Made by a program: the position numbers and the translations under genes. DNA of 6,615 nt from contig JAKIUX010000057.1 in NCBI GenBank assembly GCA_021647345.1, positions 1 to 6,615 on the forward strand, read 5' to 3'. The stretch comes from Hydrogenimonas sp. (GTDB taxonomy: Bacteria; Campylobacterota; Campylobacteria; Campylobacterales; Hydrogenimonadaceae). Shown piece by piece: positions 6,506 through 6,615 of the stretch; position 1 is the first letter of the stretch, and every line of letters begins with the position of its first letter. Below the pieces are notes generated by a model that worked only from the letters and a program-made list of their open reading frames with translations, did not search any database and was not told the DNA's origin.

Positions 6506-6615
6506 TTATAATTTTAACTCTCCCAACATAACCATAACCCCCGCACACATAAGCAGTAGCGACGCAAACAGTTCTATTATGCTTCGGTAACGAGCAACCT
6601 GCAAACCCAGCCCCT
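6506..6615 (-). CDS. C-terminal end of an unidentified membrane protein (5' part beyond window)
   Basis: The minus strand is open from the right edge to a TAA at 6506-6508, giving 35 residues that end LLLMCAGVMVMLGELKL. A stretch of about 20 hydrophobic residues following ARYRSIIELF looks like the last transmembrane helix of a polytopic transporter-type protein. The stop lies 10 bp before the next start, so the gene belongs to the same operon. The family cannot be named from this fragment; TauE/SafE-like or other small-substrate exporters often end in a helix of this kind. Of the three minus-strand frames, one other is also open but reads as unconvincing sequence and runs into the next gene. 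Confidence 0.55.
   Translation of the reverse strand, partial: GLGLQVARYRSIIELFASLLLMCAGVMVMLGELKL

Noticed and set aside
1..6615. CRISPR arrays, insertion sequences, tRNA or rRNA genes
   Set aside because: I saw no regularly spaced repeats, transposase motifs, terminal repeats or cloverleaf-like sequences on either strand.

Overview
The window looks like the chromosome of a member of the Campylobacterota (formerly Epsilonproteobacteria), probably an environmental or chemolithotrophic one. The evidence is the rpmE-rsmI gene pair, an order known from Campylobacter and Helicobacter, the compact single-strand layout, and the style of the membrane iron-sulfur proteins. The genus cannot be read from the sequence. 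All credible genes lie on the minus strand, so transcription runs from high to low coordinates.

Region 1 (about 1118-6615) is one tightly packed operon whose first genes lie beyond the right edge. In order of transcription it holds the last 35 codons of a probable membrane protein; a 762-residue polytopic iron-sulfur protein with a large periplasmic C-terminal domain; a 324-residue NapH/NosR-like membrane protein with two cytoplasmic [4Fe-4S] ferredoxin motifs; a 441-residue single-subunit member of the 2-hydroxyacyl-CoA dehydratase (HgdB/BcrC) superfamily, most likely a double-cubane-cluster reductase; and its ATP-dependent activase (BadF/HgdC family). The junctions are a 10-bp gap, an 8-bp overlap, an ATGA overlap and a TAATG overlap.

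Region 2 (882-1117) is non-coding. It carries a well-formed sigma-70 promoter (TTGCAA, 17 bp, TATAAT) and a leader of about 80 nt with an 11-bp hairpin, both serving rpmE. Region 3 (1-881) is housekeeping: ribosomal protein L31 and the 16S rRNA methyltransferase RsmI, which runs off the left edge.

The point of interest is the operon. Double-cubane-cluster proteins are reduced to very low potential by an ATP-hydrolysing activase, but what reduces the activase is generally unclear. Here the reductase and activase are co-translated with two membrane iron-sulfur proteins, which suggests a membrane-bound electron supply line. The substrate is unknown, and the link between the membrane proteins and the activase is inference from gene order.
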